Below are positions 1 to 9,836 of a DNA stretch of 64,000 nucleotides, in pieces. The stretch is taken from NCBI RefSeq assembly GCF_026540855.1, contig NZ_JALNUP010000001.1:248001-312000 (forward strand), written 5' to 3'. The notes under the pieces were generated by a model. The model was not told where the DNA came from, ran no database searches, and saw nothing but the letters and a program-made list of their open reading frames with translations. This DNA is from Sphingomonas sp. GC_Shp_5. Lineage in GTDB: Bacteria > Pseudomonadota > Alphaproteobacteria > Sphingomonadales > Sphingomonadaceae. Within the stretch, counting starts at the first letter, position 1. The number at the start of each line of letters is the position of its first letter. The position numbers were made by a program, and so were the translations under genes.

Positions 1-2
1 AT

Positions 3-1199
3 GCCGACGATGCGCTCGCCGCGGCGGTGATCGCCGATACGGCGACGCCCTGGACGTTGGCCAAGCTGGTCGAGGCGCTGCCGGCGGGCACCTATCGGGT
101 GGCGGGCGAGCTGGGCGGCGCGGGGCTCGGCTGGCTGCTCGGCCAATATCGGTTCGAGCGCTACCGCGCCACCGACGACACGGCGCCGCGGGTGCTGCTG
201 ACCCACGACGTCGCGGCGCTCGACGAGACGGTGCGGCTGGCGGCGGCGACGGCCAGCGTCCGCGACCTCGTCAACACCGGTGCGTCCGATCTCGGCCCGG
301 CCGAGCTGGAGACGGCGGCGGAGGCGCTGGCCAAGCGGCATGGCGCGAGCCTGGCGGTGACGCGCGGCGATGCGCTCGCGCAGGGCTATCCGATGATCCA
401 CACCGTCGGCATGGCCGCCAGCAAGGACCGCGCGCCACGGCTGATCGAGCTCGAATGGGGCGATCCTGCGCATCCGCGGGTCGCGCTGGTCGGCAAGGGC
501 GTGTGCTTCGACACCGGCGGGCTCGACATCAAGCCGTCGTCGGGCATGCGGCTGATGAAGAAGGACATGGGTGGCGCCGCGCACGCGCTGGCGCTGGCCG
601 AGCTGGTGATGGCGGCGCGACTGCCGGTGCGGCTCCACCTGCTGATCCCGGCTGTAGAGAATGCGATCGCGGGCAATGCCTTCCGCCCGGGCGACGTGCT
701 CAAGAGCCGGCTCGGGCTGACCGTGGAGAACACCAACACCGATGCCGAGGGGCGGCTGATCCTCGGCGATGCGCTCGCCAAGGCTGCGGAAGGCAAGCCC
801 GAGCTGATCCTCGACTATGCGACGCTGACCGGCGCGGCGCGGGTGGCGCTCGGCCCCGACTTGCCGCCGCTGTTCACCGATGAGGAGTTGCTCGCCGCCG
901 AGCTGCTCGCGGCGGGCGTGGCCGAGGACGATCCCTTGTGGCGATTGCCGCTGTGGGACGGCTATGACGAGATGCTCAAGTCCGACATCGCCGATCTCGT
1001 CAATGCGCCGGACGGCGGCTTTGCCGGGGCGATCACCGCGGCGCTGTTTCTTCGCCGATTCGTGCCGCGCGGCATCGCCTGGGCGCACATGGACGTGTTC
1101 GCGTGGCGGCCGACCGCCAAACCGGGCCGGCCCAAAGGCGGCGATGCCTATGCGCTGCGGGCGAGCTTTGCGTTGCTGAAGGAGCGTTATCGGCGCTGA
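3..1199 (+). CDS. Leucyl aminopeptidase family protein (peptidase M17), 5' end outside window
   Basis: Metal-dependent cytosolic aminopeptidase that removes N-terminal residues from peptides. The catalytic domain is clear: the GKGVCFDTGGLDIK stretch carries metal and active-site residues, and NTDAEGRL is the M17 signature. The reading frame is open to the window edge with no stop. The visible 390+ residues are shorter than the roughly 450-500 usual for the family, so the true start is upstream and the GTG at 27 is probably internal. It converges on, and overlaps by 13 bases, the TonB-like gene on the other strand. The family is certain; the physiological substrate cannot be read. Confidence 0.93.
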   Translation, partial: ADDALAAAVIADTATPWTLAKLVEALPAGTYRVAGELGGAGLGWLLGQYRFERYRATDDTAPRVLLTHDVAALDETVRLAAATASVRDLVNTGASDLGPAELETAAEALAKRHGASLAVTRGDALAQGYPMIHTVGMAASKDRAPRLIELEWGDPAHPRVALVGKGVCFDTGGLDIKPSSGMRLMKKDMGGAAHALALAELVMAARLPVRLHLLIPAVENAIAGNAFRPGDVLKSRLGLTVENTNTDAEGRLILGDALAKAAEGKPELILDYATLTGAARVALGPDLPPLFTDEELLAAELLAAGVAEDDPLWRLPLWDGYDEMLKSDIADLVNAPDGGFAGAITAALFLRRFVPRGIAWAHMDVFAWRPTAKPGRPKGGDAYALRASFALLKERYRR

Positions 1200-1942
1200 T
1201 CGCCCGGCGCCCGCGGCCCGTCGCCGTCGATGTCCCATTCCTGTTCGCGCAGCACCGTCGAGGGCACCGGGCGGCCCTGGCCATCGCGCCACGGCCTGTA
1301 GCGGAAGCGCTGCTCGATGATCCGGCAGGTCAGCGCATCGATCTCGGCATTGCCGCTCGAGCGCGCGATCCGGCAGTCGGACACATGGCCATCGGCCTCG
1401 ACGTAGAAGCGCATCGCCACCGTGCCGCGGAAGCCTTGCTGGCGCGCCCAGGCGGGCAGGTCGCCACCGCGAACGTTGCCCGCGATATGCCGTGGCGGCG
1501 TCTCGCGGCCGCTGCCGTCGCCCTCGCCGTCACCGCCGGCACCCGTACCGTTGCCGTCGCCGCCGGCACCGGTGCCCGGGCCGATCCGGTCGGCAGCGCC
1601 CGAGGTCGACTGGATACCGACCGACGGCAGCGGCGCGACCACGATCGGCGGCGGCACGGTGACAATCACCGGCACCGGCGCGGTAACCGCGGTGGCTTTG
1701 GACCGCAGGTTGGGCGGCGCGGCGGCACCGGCCGGGCGCTGCACCTTGCGCGGTGGCGGCACCGTCTTCACCGGCGGCGGCGTATCGGGCAGCACCGCGA
1801 AGGTCGCGAGGGTACGATCGACTATGGCCCCCGGCCAATGCACCGCAAGCCCGAGCACCAGCGCATAGCCGAGCGCGGCGACGACTGCGGCGGTCGCCAG
1901 CGCCGCACCGGTCCGTTCGCGAAGGCGTGGCGACAGCGTCAT
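1187..1942 (-). CDS. Energy transducer TonB-like protein
   Basis: 251 aa. A short cytoplasmic N-terminus is followed by one membrane segment (about residues 14-35), a proline-rich linker (PPPVKTVPPPRKVQ), a Gly/Asp-rich stretch (GTGAGGDGNGTGAGGDGEGD) and a C-terminal TonB domain (about 165-245: LPAWARQQGFRGTVAMRFYV...IEQRFRYRPW). Such proteins span the periplasm and pass proton-motive energy to outer-membrane transporters. The ATG at 1942 was chosen because upstream codons read as shadow of tpiA. No exbB or exbD lies nearby, so this may be an accessory TonB paralogue. The gene sits downstream of tpiA on the same strand. Confidence 0.82.
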   Translation of the reverse strand: MTLSPRLRERTGAALATAAVVAALGYALVLGLAVHWPGAIVDRTLATFAVLPDTPPPVKTVPPPRKVQRPAGAAAPPNLRSKATAVTAPVPVIVTVPPPIVVAPLPSVGIQSTSGAADRIGPGTGAGGDGNGTGAGGDGEGDGSGRETPPRHIAGNVRGGDLPAWARQQGFRGTVAMRFYVEADGHVSDCRIARSSGNAEIDALTCRIIEQRFRYRPWRDGQGRPVPSTVLREQEWDIDGDGPRAPGDQRR

Positions 1943-2001
1943 TGTTTCGACAGGTGGTTGGCGACCGCAGAAAATCAATGCGCGCGCCGGGGAAAGCGGC
2001 G

Positions 2002-2754
2002 TCAGCCGATCGCGGCAGCGGCCTCGATGATCGGCACGAATGACGCGGCGGCAAGGCTGGCGCCGCCGACCAGCGCGCCATCGACATTGTCGAGCGCCAT
2101 GATCGCGGCAGCGTTGGTCGGGCTGACCGAGCCGCCGTAAAGGATGCGGATCGCCTCGCCGCGCTCGGCGCCGAGCAGCAGGCACAGCTTGGTGCGGATC
2201 ACGCCGTGCATCGCCTCGATATCGTCGTGGGTAGGCGTGCGGCCGGTGCCGATCGCCCAGGTCGGCTCATAGGCGATGGTCAGCCAGTCCGCCGCGGCGT
2301 CATGCGGCACCGACAGCTCGATCTGCGAATCGACCAGGTTCGTCGCCCGGCCGACATCGCGCTGGCCTTCGTTCTCGCCGCAGCACAGGATCACGCCCAG
2401 CCCCTCGCGCCGCGCCGCCATCGCCTTGCCCCAGATGTCGTGACTGCGTTCGCCAAAGGCGATGCGGCGCTCGGAATGGCCGACCAGGGTGAAGCTGGCA
2501 CCGGCTTCCTTGACCATCCCGGCCGAGACGCTGCCGGTGAAGGCGCCCGAGGCGGCGGCATGGACGTCCTCGGCGCCGATCCTGAGCTGGGTGGCGCGGG
2601 CGGCGGCAGGCGCGATCAGGGTGAAGGGCACGGCGATCTCGACGTCGACCTGCGGATGGGCGAGCGCGGCCGCGGCGATCCCGTCGAGCTCGCCGAGCGC
2701 GGCCAGCGAGCCGTTCATCTTCCAATTGCCGGTCACCAACTTGCGTCGCGTCAT
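2002..2754 (-). CDS. tpiA: Triosephosphate isomerase
   Basis: 250 aa, normal length. Interconverts dihydroxyacetone phosphate and glyceraldehyde 3-phosphate in glycolysis and gluconeogenesis. Catalytic landmarks are visible: NWKMNG (active-site Lys) near the N-terminus, GHSERR (catalytic His) near residue 90, AYEPTWAIGTG (catalytic Glu) near 160, and the phosphate-binding YGGSVSP and GALVGGASL. The ATG at 2754 puts the family start MTRRKLVTGNWKMNG in place; the longer frame upstream is not supported. It is divergent from the ppiD-like gene, with 125 bases between the two starts that must carry both promoters. Confidence 0.98.
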   Translation of the reverse strand: MTRRKLVTGNWKMNGSLAALGELDGIAAAALAHPQVDVEIAVPFTLIAPAAARATQLRIGAEDVHAAASGAFTGSVSAGMVKEAGASFTLVGHSERRIAFGERSHDIWGKAMAARREGLGVILCCGENEGQRDVGRATNLVDSQIELSVPHDAAADWLTIAYEPTWAIGTGRTPTHDDIEAMHGVIRTKLCLLLGAERGEAIRILYGGSVSPTNAAAIMALDNVDGALVGGASLAAASFVPIIEAAAAIG

Positions 2755-2879
2755 GCCTACTCCCTTGCCGACCGGCCGTCGCGGGCCGCTCCGGGCTTCG
2801 ATGACGACCCGCACGCTTGATGGCAAGGCGCACCGCCCCTAAAGCACCCGTTCCACTGTCCGGGGCGATCGGTTCCTTC

Positions 2880-4820
2880 ATGCTCAGCTTCTTCCGCCGC
2901 TTCACCCATTCGAAGCTTGGCGTGATCATCACCTTCATCGTCCTCGGCGTGATCGCGCTTGCCTTCGCGGCCGGTGACGTCACCGGCCTTGCCGGCAACG
3001 CCACCAGTGGCTTGACCGGCAACAACGTCGCCACGGTAGGCTCAGAGAAGATCACCAGCGCCGGCCTCAAGGCGCGAGTGCAGAGCGAGCTCGAGGCAGC
3101 GCGCCAGCGCCAGCCGACCGCGACCATGGAGCAGTTGCTCGCGCAGGGCGGGCTGCAGGGCGTGCTCGAGCGCGAGATCAACACGCTGGCGCTCGAACAG
3201 TTCGCCAAGCGCAACGGCATGGCGGTGAGCAAGCGGTCGGTGGACGGCCAGATCGCCAGCATTCCCGGGCTGCAGGGCCCCAACGGCCAGTTCGATCCCG
3301 CGATCTACCAGCGGCTGCTCGGCGAGCGCAAGCTGACCGATGCGCAGGTCCGCGGCGACATCGCCCGCGACACGCTGTCGCAGGCGCTGATCCTGCCGAC
3401 CATCGGCGCGACGCAGGTCGGCGAGCAGATCGCGCTGCCCTATGCCTCGCTGCTGCTCGAGAAGCGTTCCGGGCAGGTCGGCTTCGTGCCGACCAAGGCG
3501 ATGGCCGCCGGCGCCGCGCCCACCGATGCCGACATCCAGGCCTTCTACACGCGCAACCGCGCCCGCTATTCGCTGCCCGAGCGCCGGGTGATCCGCTACG
3601 CCCTCGTCACCCCGGCGATGATCGCCGCGCGCGCGGTGCCGACCGATGCCGAGATCGCCCAGGCCTATGCCCAGCAGCGCCCGCGCTTCGCGGCCAAGCA
3701 GACCCGCACGATCAGCCAGGTGGTGATCGCCGACCAGGCCGGCGCCAACGCGCTCGCCGCCAAGGTCAAGGCGGGTGCCTCGATCGCCGATGCCGCCCGC
3801 GCCGCGGGTCTCGAGCCGCTCACCCAGACCGGGGTCGAGAAGCCCGCTTATGCGCAGACCGCGTCACCGGCCGTCGCCGACGCGGTGTTCGCGGCGCCGC
3901 AGGGCGCTGTGATCGGCCCGGTGCGCGGCGCGCTCGGCTGGATCGTCGCCAAGGTCGATTCGATCAACCAGGTGGCGGGCAAGTCGCTGGAGCAGGCACG
4001 GCCCGAGCTGGTCACCGCGCTCACCCAGCAGAAGAGCCAGGCCGCGCTCGGCGCGATCCATGATGCGCTGGACGACTCGCTGTCCAAGAACGCGACCTTT
4101 GGCGAAGCGGTCACCCACCAGAAGCTGAGCCCGCTCACCACCCAGCCGCTGGTCGCCAACGGCACCAATCCGGCGACGCCCGGCGTGGCCGCCGACCCCG
4201 CGCTCGCCCAGATCGTCGCCGCCGGCTTCCAGGCTGCGGAAGGCGATGCCCCGCAGCTGGTGACGATGGGGCAGGACGGCAGCTTCGCGGTGGTCGCGAT
4301 CGGCCGGGTGCTGCCCGCCGCGCCGCGGCCGATCGCCGAGGTGCGCGCCGCCGTCGCGCAGGATGTCGCCACCGATCGCGCGCGGGCCGCCGCCCGGGTG
4401 CTCGCCGCGACCATTCTCGCCAAGGTCAACCAGGGCACGCCGCTCGCCCAGGCGCTTGCCGGCAGCGGCCGCGCGCTGCCGCCGATCCAGCCGATCACCG
4501 CCAGCCGCGGCGAGCTGGCCGACCAGCGTCGTGCCCAGCCGCCGCTGGTGATGCTGTTCAGCATGCGCCAAGGCACCGCCAAGATGCTCGAGGCGCCCGG
4601 CAACGCCGGCTGGTTCCTGATCAAGCTCGATCGCATCGAGCCCGGCAACGCCGCGGGCAAGCCCGACATCGTCAAGTCGACCCGCACCGATCTCGGCCGC
4701 GCGGTGGGCAATGAATATGTCCAGCAGTTCGCTCGCGCGGTGCGGCTCAACGTCGGCAGCAAGACCGACGCCGCCGCCGTTGCCCGCGTCCGCGCCGAGC
4801 TGAGCGGCGCCGGCAACTAA
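2880..4820 (+). CDS. PpiD-like peptidylprolyl isomerase / SurA N-terminal domain chaperone
   Basis: 646 aa, periplasmic chaperone anchored in the inner membrane. The N-terminus matches PpiD: a short cytoplasmic stretch (MLSFFRRFTHSKLG), one membrane helix (about 16-37), a SurA-N-like helical region (about 50-200), a parvulin-like rotamase region (about 265-370) and a second related C-terminal segment. Family role: helps newly exported outer-membrane proteins fold at the Sec translocon. The ATG at 2880 is preferred because the longer frame begins with an atypical hydrophilic leader. The stop TAA overlaps the trpE ATG by one base, so the two are likely co-transcribed. Confidence 0.9.
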   Translation: MLSFFRRFTHSKLGVIITFIVLGVIALAFAAGDVTGLAGNATSGLTGNNVATVGSEKITSAGLKARVQSELEAARQRQPTATMEQLLAQGGLQGVLEREINTLALEQFAKRNGMAVSKRSVDGQIASIPGLQGPNGQFDPAIYQRLLGERKLTDAQVRGDIARDTLSQALILPTIGATQVGEQIALPYASLLLEKRSGQVGFVPTKAMAAGAAPTDADIQAFYTRNRARYSLPERRVIRYALVTPAMIAARAVPTDAEIAQAYAQQRPRFAAKQTRTISQVVIADQAGANALAAKVKAGASIADAARAAGLEPLTQTGVEKPAYAQTASPAVADAVFAAPQGAVIGPVRGALGWIVAKVDSINQVAGKSLEQARPELVTALTQQKSQAALGAIHDALDDSLSKNATFGEAVTHQKLSPLTTQPLVANGTNPATPGVAADPALAQIVAAGFQAAEGDAPQLVTMGQDGSFAVVAIGRVLPAAPRPIAEVRAAVAQDVATDRARAAARVLAATILAKVNQGTPLAQALAGSGRALPPIQPITASRGELADQRRAQPPLVMLFSMRQGTAKMLEAPGNAGWFLIKLDRIEPGNAAGKPDIVKSTRTDLGRAVGNEYVQQFARAVRLNVGSKTDAAAVARVRAELSGAGN

Positions 4821-6310
4821 TGACCCCGGCCGAGGTGGTCGCCGCCGGCAGGCCCGTGTTCGTGTGGCGCCAGCAGGTCGCCGACACCGAGACGCCGGTC
4901 GCCGCCGCGCTCAAGCTGATCGAGCCCGGGCGCGGCGATTTCCTGCTCGAGTCGGTCGAGGGCGGGGAAACCCGCGGGCGTCACAGCCTGATCGGGCTCG
5001 CGCCCGACCTGGTGTTTCGCGCGCAAGGCCATCAGGCGACCATCAACCGCCGTTGGGCGCACGACCGCGACGCCTTCGAACCGCTCGCCCAGCCGACGCT
5101 GGAGGCGCTGCGATCGCTGGTCGGCGAATGCCGCGGCGAGGTGCCGCCGGAATTGCCGCGCGCGCTCGCCTGTCTGGTCGGCTATTTCGGCTATGAGACG
5201 ATTGGGCTGGTTGAGCAGTTGCCGCAGCCCGATGCCGACCCGCTCGGCCTGCCCGACATGCTGTTCGTGCGGCCGACCACGATCCTGGTGTTCGATCGTC
5301 TCGCCGACACGTTGTTCCTGGTCGCACCGGTGTGGCCCGACACGGGCCGGCCCGCTGCGCTGCTGGTGACGGAAGCCGAGGAGCGGCTCGACGCGGTGGC
5401 CGCTCGGCTGGCGACGGCGACGCTACCAGCGCCAGCGCAGGCCGAGCCGGCGGAGCTTGCCTATACCCCCGCGCTGCCGCCGGAACGCTATGCGGCGATG
5501 GTCGGCAAGGCGCAGGAGTACATCCTCGCCGGCGACATCTTCCAGGTGGTGCTGGCGCAGCGCTTCTCCACCCCGTTCGCGCTGCCGCCGTTCGAGCTGT
5601 ATCGCTCGCTGCGCCGGATCAATCCGTCGCCCTTCCTCTACCATCTCGACCTGCCCGGTTTCGCGCTGATCGGCTCCAGCCCCGAGATCCTGGTGCGCGT
5701 GCGCGATGGCGCGGTGACGATCCGTCCGATCGCCGGTACCCGTCCGCGGGGGCGCACCGCCGCCGAAGACGAGGCCAATCGCGTGGAGCTGCTCGCCGAC
5801 CCCAAGGAACGGGCCGAGCATCTGATGCTGCTCGATCTCGGTCGCAACGACGTCGGTCGCGCCGCGGCGCCTGGCAGCGTGCGGGTGACGAGCAGCTACG
5901 GCGTCGAATTCTACAGCCATGTGATGCACATCGTGTCGAACGTCGTCGGCGACCTGTCGCCGTCACGCGACGCACTCGATGCGCTGTTCGCCGGCTTTCC
6001 GGCCGGCACCGTCAGCGGCGCCCCCAAGGTACGGGCCTGCCAGATCATCGCCGAGCTAGAGCCCGAACGGCGGGGCGCTTACGCCGGCGGTGTCGGCTAT
6101 TTCTCGGCCGATGGCTCGATGGATTCGTGCATCGTGCTGCGCACCGCCGTGGTGAAGGATGGTGTGATCCACGCCCAGGCGGGCGCGGGGATCGTCGCCG
6201 ACAGCGTCGCCGCATCGGAGCAGCGCGAGTGCGAGGCCAAGGCTGGCGCGATCCTGGCCGCGGCGCGCGATGCGGTGGCGCGGGCGGCGGCCGGGCGGTT
6301 CGGACAATAG
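4820..6310 (+). CDS. trpE: Anthranilate synthase component I
   Basis: 496 aa. Converts chorismate plus ammonia or glutamine-derived ammonia to anthranilate, the first step of tryptophan synthesis. The N-terminal half carries the LLES motif (FLLESVEGGE) that in known TrpE proteins binds tryptophan for feedback inhibition. The C-terminal chorismate-binding domain shows PIAGTRPRGRT, LDLGRNDVGR and the FPAGTVSGAPK stretch. It starts inside the ppiD stop codon (TAATG). Its partner trpG lies 650 bases downstream, separated by a gene on the opposite strand, so TrpE and TrpG are not in one uninterrupted operon here. No leader peptide or attenuator was seen. Confidence 0.97.
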   Translation: MTPAEVVAAGRPVFVWRQQVADTETPVAAALKLIEPGRGDFLLESVEGGETRGRHSLIGLAPDLVFRAQGHQATINRRWAHDRDAFEPLAQPTLEALRSLVGECRGEVPPELPRALACLVGYFGYETIGLVEQLPQPDADPLGLPDMLFVRPTTILVFDRLADTLFLVAPVWPDTGRPAALLVTEAEERLDAVAARLATATLPAPAQAEPAELAYTPALPPERYAAMVGKAQEYILAGDIFQVVLAQRFSTPFALPPFELYRSLRRINPSPFLYHLDLPGFALIGSSPEILVRVRDGAVTIRPIAGTRPRGRTAAEDEANRVELLADPKERAEHLMLLDLGRNDVGRAAAPGSVRVTSSYGVEFYSHVMHIVSNVVGDLSPSRDALDALFAGFPAGTVSGAPKVRACQIIAELEPERRGAYAGGVGYFSADGSMDSCIVLRTAVVKDGVIHAQAGAGIVADSVAASEQRECEAKAGAILAAARDAVARAAAGRFGQ

Positions 6311-6359
6311 ATCTTCGGGCGCGCTTACTGCCCGCCCTCGCCTCGCCGGCGGCCTCGGA

Positions 6360-6794
6360 TCAGGGCACCTGGCTCGCGTCAGCCTGCTGGGCGCGACGGT
6401 CGGCGGCCCATTGGCGGTTGGTCATCAGCGCGCAGCCGCTCTGGCCGCCGGTGCCGACCGGCGAACAGGTATCGGGCAGCCCGCCCGCTACCCGGCCGAC
6501 CTCATCAACGGTCGCAGCGCGATTGGCCCAGCTTTGGTTCTGCGCGGGGATCGGCCCGCTGTTACGGAATTGCTTGGGGATGCGGTACGGCTGATCGAGC
6601 GTTGAGCAGACGATGATCTCGGTGCTCGTGTTGGGCGGGCACTTCTGGCCGGCACCGAGCGTCACGCTACGGATGCGCTGCGGCGGGTTGCCGCCCTCGG
6701 CAGGCACCGCATCGGCAGCGGTGGCGGCCGACGTTTGGGCAACGGCTACCCCGGGGAATGCGATCAGCGCGGCGATCAGCAACGGGCGAAACAT
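6360..6794 (-). CDS. Small secreted protein of unknown function
   Basis: 144 aa. A clean signal peptide ([20 protein letters not shown], cleavage after AVAQ) predicts export to the periplasm. The mature part has four Cys residues (in QKCPP, IIVCST, PDTCSP and SGCAL), consistent with two disulfides, and a [12 protein letters not shown] stretch that I associate with conserved sphingomonad proteins from memory. No catalytic motif is visible. It is on the opposite strand between trpE and trpG and has no obvious partner. Function is unknown. Confidence 0.78.
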   Translation of the reverse strand: MFRPLLIAALIAFPGVAVAQTSAATAADAVPAEGGNPPQRIRSVTLGAGQKCPPNTSTEIIVCSTLDQPYRIPKQFRNSGPIPAQNQSWANRAATVDEVGRVAGGLPDTCSPVGTGGQSGCALMTNRQWAADRRAQQADASQVP

Positions 6795-6827
6795 GGGTGG
6801 CTCTCCTTACAGGCCCTCCCAACGCGC

Positions 6828-6846
6828 GGGAGCCGGCCAGGCTCCC
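6828..6846. other. Inverted repeat in the trpG upstream region
   Basis: GGGAGCC and GGCTCCC form a 7-bp stem around a 5-base loop in the 162-base gap between the divergently oriented secreted-protein gene and trpG. There is no T-tract on either side, so it is not a typical intrinsic terminator. It could be part of the trpG leader or an operator. The rest of the gap shows no recognisable element. Confidence 0.3.
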
Positions 6847-6956
6847 ATGCGCTTAGCCGCGGCAACATTGCCAGGAGATTGCGCGCTTGCCGCGATTGCG
6901 TGGCGGGGATCGGCGCCAGAGATTGCACGGGCGCACGCTTCGTTTATGGCGGCGCG

Positions 6957-7541
6957 ATGATCCTCGTCGTCGACAATTACGACAGCTTCACCTGGAACCT
7001 GGTCCATTATCTGATGGAGCTCGGCGCCGAGGTGGAGGTCGTCCGCAACGATGCCATGTCGGCCGGCCAGGCGATTTCGTCGGGCGCCGAGGCGTTCCTG
7101 ATCTCGCCGGGGCCGTGCACGCCCAATGAAGCCGGGGTGAGCCTAGACCTGGTCGCCGCCGCGGCCGATGCCGGCCGGCCGCTGCTCGGCGTGTGCCTAG
7201 GCCACCAGGCGATCGGCCAGCATTTCGGCGGGCTGGTGGAACGCGGCGGGCTGATGCACGGCAAGACCTCGCCGGTGCTCCACGACGGTACCGGGCTGTT
7301 CGCGGACCTGCCCTCGCCATTTACCGCAACCCGTTATCACAGCCTGATCGTCAACGACGTGGCCGCGCCGCTGGTGGTCAACGCCACTGCAGCCGACGGC
7401 AATGTAATGGGGTTCCGCCACGCGACGCTGCCGATCCACGGCGTCCAGTTCCACCCCGAGAGCATCGCCACCGAACACGGCCATGCGATGCTCGCCAATT
7501 TCATGCGGCTCGCCGGGCTGCCGGTCAAAGAGATCGCGTGA
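6957..7541 (+). CDS. trpG: Anthranilate synthase component II (glutamine amidotransferase)
   Basis: 194 aa. Class I glutamine amidotransferase that supplies ammonia to TrpE; in many bacteria the same subunit also serves PabB. The start [15 protein letters not shown] is diagnostic of TrpG/PabA. The catalytic triad is visible: Cys in [13 protein letters not shown], and His and Glu in [14 protein letters not shown]. The ATG at 6957 was chosen over the longer open frame because it begins exactly at the conserved N-terminus. The last bases (GTGA) overlap the trpD start, which implies translational coupling in a trpGDC operon that continues into moaC. Confidence 0.96.
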   Translation: MILVVDNYDSFTWNLVHYLMELGAEVEVVRNDAMSAGQAISSGAEAFLISPGPCTPNEAGVSLDLVAAAADAGRPLLGVCLGHQAIGQHFGGLVERGGLMHGKTSPVLHDGTGLFADLPSPFTATRYHSLIVNDVAAPLVVNATAADGNVMGFRHATLPIHGVQFHPESIATEHGHAMLANFMRLAGLPVKEIA

Positions 7542-8533
7542 CCACCCTGTCGCTATTGCCGGATCCGTCGACGCCGCTGTCGCACGAGAGCGCCGCCCAG
7601 GCCTTCGCCGACATCCTCGACGCCCGGGTGAGCGACGAGGCGATCGGCGAGTTCCTGCTCGCGCTGTCCGATCGCGGCGAGACCAGCATCGAGATCGCCG
7701 AGGCTGCGCGTGCGCTGCGCCAGCGGATGATCCCGATCGAGGCAACGCCCGGCGCGATTGACGTGTGCGGGACGGGGGGCGATGGCCACCATACGCTCAA
7801 CGTCTCCACTGCAGTGGCGCTGGTGGTCGCGGCCGCCGGTGTGCCGGTCGCCAAGCATGGCAATCGCGCCGCCTCGTCCAAGGCGGGCGCGGCGGACACG
7901 CTCGAGGCGCTGGGGCTCGATCTTGCCATCGCCGGTGCCACCGCCGAGGCGAGCCTGCGCGATCTCGGCATCGCCTTCCTGTTCGCCGCCAATCATCATC
8001 CGGCGCTGGGGCGGATCACCCCGCTGCGCCGGCGGATTGGCAAACGCACTATTTTCAATCTGATGGGCCCGCTCGCCAACCCGGCGCGCGTCACCCGCCA
8101 GCTGATCGGCATCGCCCGGCCCGATTACGCCTCGCTCTATGCCGAGGCACTGGCGCAACTCGGCACCGAGCGCGCCGCGGTGATCTCGGGCGAGGAGGGG
8201 CTCGACGAGCTCTCCGGCGCGGGGCCGAGCATCGCGGTGACGGTCGGCGACGTCGCCCTGCCCCGCACCATCACCCCCGACGACGCGCGGCTCGCCCGTC
8301 ATCCGCTCGCGGCGATCCGCGGCGGCGACCCGGCCTATAATGCCGCAGCGCTGCGCGCGCTGCTCGACGGCCGGCACGGCGCCTATCGCGACGCGGTGCT
8401 GCTCAACGCGGCCGCGGCGCTGGTCGTCGCCGGCCACAGTCCGACGCTGGCGGCCGGTGCCGAAGCCGCCGCCCTTACCCTGGACCATGGCAGCGCCGCG
8501 GCCTTGCTCGATTCGTGGATCGCCTACCGATGA
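7538..8533 (+). CDS. trpD: Anthranilate phosphoribosyltransferase
   Basis: 331 aa, standard length. Transfers phosphoribose from PRPP to anthranilate, the second tryptophan step. The PRPP-binding GTGGDG motif ([17 protein letters not shown]) is present, followed by [21 protein letters not shown] and the [11 protein letters not shown] region. The start is a GTG overlapping the trpG stop (GTGA), and the end overlaps the trpC start (ATGA). The N-terminal helical domain begins [15 protein letters not shown]. Nothing is missing. Confidence 0.97.
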   Translation: MTTLSLLPDPSTPLSHESAAQAFADILDARVSDEAIGEFLLALSDRGETSIEIAEAARALRQRMIPIEATPGAIDVCGTGGDGHHTLNVSTAVALVVAAAGVPVAKHGNRAASSKAGAADTLEALGLDLAIAGATAEASLRDLGIAFLFAANHHPALGRITPLRRRIGKRTIFNLMGPLANPARVTRQLIGIARPDYASLYAEALAQLGTERAAVISGEEGLDELSGAGPSIAVTVGDVALPRTITPDDARLARHPLAAIRGGDPAYNAAALRALLDGRHGAYRDAVLLNAAAALVVAGHSPTLAAGAEAAALTLDHGSAAALLDSWIAYR

Positions 8534-9306
8534 CCATCCTTTCCCGCATTATCGAAACCAAGCGCGCCGAAGTTGCCGCGCGCAAGGCGACGACCAGCCT
8601 CGCCGACCTCGACGCGGGAATCGCCGCGGTGAGCAAGCCGCGAGGGTTCCGGGCCGCGCTCGATGCGCGCCCCGGCCACGCGCTGATCGCCGAGATCAAG
8701 AAGGCGAGCCCGTCCAAGGGGCTGATCCGCGAGGATTTTGATCCGCCGGCGCACGCCCGCGCCTATCAGGCGGGTGGCGCCGCCTGCCTGTCGGTGCTGA
8801 CGGATGAGCAGTGGTTCCAGGGCAGCGACGACTATCTGGTCGCGGCGCGCGCGGCGTGCACGCTTCCGGTGATCCGCAAGGACTTCATGGTCGATCCCTG
8901 GCAGGCGACCGAATCGCGTGCGCTCGGCGCCGATGCGATCCTGATCATCGTCGCGGCCCTCGACGACGGCCAGATGCGCGAGATCGAGGCGTCGGCGAGC
9001 GAATGCGGCATGGATGCACTGATCGAGGTCCATGACGAGCATGAACTGGAGCGCGCGCTCAAGCTCAACAGCCGGCTGATCGGGGTCAACAACCGCGACC
9101 TGCGCGATTTCAGCGTCGATTTCCAGCGCAGCTACGAGCTGATCGGCAAGGCGCCGGAAGGCTGCACCTTCGTTGCCGAAAGCGGGCTCACCAGCCGCGC
9201 CGATCTTGACGCGATGGCGGCGCATGGCGTGCACTGCTTTCTGATCGGCGAGGCGCTGATGCGCGAGCCGGATATCGAGGCGGCGACGCGGGCGCTGGTG
9301 GGATGA
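8530..9306 (+). CDS. trpC: Indole-3-glycerol phosphate synthase
   Basis: 258 aa TIM-barrel enzyme that closes the indole ring. Characteristic motifs are [10 protein letters not shown] (catalytic Lys), the [12 protein letters not shown] strand, LIGVNNRDL and [13 protein letters not shown]. It is a stand-alone TrpC, not fused to TrpF. The ATG at 8530 overlaps the trpD stop (ATGA), and its own stop overlaps the moaC ATG the same way. trpF, trpB and trpA are not in this window. Confidence 0.97.
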   Translation: MTILSRIIETKRAEVAARKATTSLADLDAGIAAVSKPRGFRAALDARPGHALIAEIKKASPSKGLIREDFDPPAHARAYQAGGAACLSVLTDEQWFQGSDDYLVAARAACTLPVIRKDFMVDPWQATESRALGADAILIIVAALDDGQMREIEASASECGMDALIEVHDEHELERALKLNSRLIGVNNRDLRDFSVDFQRSYELIGKAPEGCTFVAESGLTSRADLDAMAAHGVHCFLIGEALMREPDIEAATRALVG

Positions 9307-9779
9307 GCGGCCTCACCCATCTCGACGCCGACGGCGCGGCGCACATGGTCGACGTCGGCGACAAGGCGCCGACGTCGCGCGAGGCGGTGGCGACCGGGCG
9401 GATCGCGATGACTCCCGAGGCGCTCGCGGCGATCCGCGACGGCGCCGCGCAGAAGGGCGACGTGATCGCGGTCGCGCGCGTCGCCGGGATCATGGCCGCC
9501 AAGAAGACCGCCGAGCTCATCCCCTTATGCCACCCGCTGCCGCTGACGCGCGTCGCGATCGATATCGAGCTTGGTGACGACACCATCACCGTCACCGCCA
9601 AGGCGCGGACCGATGGCAAGACCGGCGTCGAGATGGAGGCGCTTACCGCCGTCTCGGTGACGCTGCTGACGATCTACGACATGGCCAAGGCGCTCGACAA
9701 GGCGATGGTCATCGATGGCGTGCGGCTGCTGAGCAAGGTCGGCGGCAAATCTGGCGCATGGCACGCGCCACGCACCTGA
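9303..9779 (+). CDS. moaC: Cyclic pyranopterin monophosphate synthase
   Basis: 158 aa. Acts with MoaA to make cyclic pyranopterin monophosphate, the first intermediate of molybdenum cofactor. Signature segments: [16 protein letters not shown], the [11 protein letters not shown] stretch and [13 protein letters not shown], which hold the active-site residues. It is coupled to trpC by a 4-base overlap although the pathways are unrelated; a trpC-moaC-moeA run is, to my knowledge, common in alphaproteobacteria. No molybdenum-cofactor riboswitch is seen upstream, as expected for an internal operon gene. Confidence 0.97.
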   Translation: MSGLTHLDADGAAHMVDVGDKAPTSREAVATGRIAMTPEALAAIRDGAAQKGDVIAVARVAGIMAAKKTAELIPLCHPLPLTRVAIDIELGDDTITVTAKARTDGKTGVEMEALTAVSVTLLTIYDMAKALDKAMVIDGVRLLSKVGGKSGAWHAPRT

Positions 9780-9836
9780 CCCGTCGCACGGATCTGCCAT
9801 GTTGACCCGCCGCCGATCTGCGCCCACCGCCCGGGC

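Noticed and set aside
9780..9836. Possible molybdenum-cofactor riboswitch before moeA
   Set aside because: 57 bases are too few for the aptamer and no matching fold is seen.
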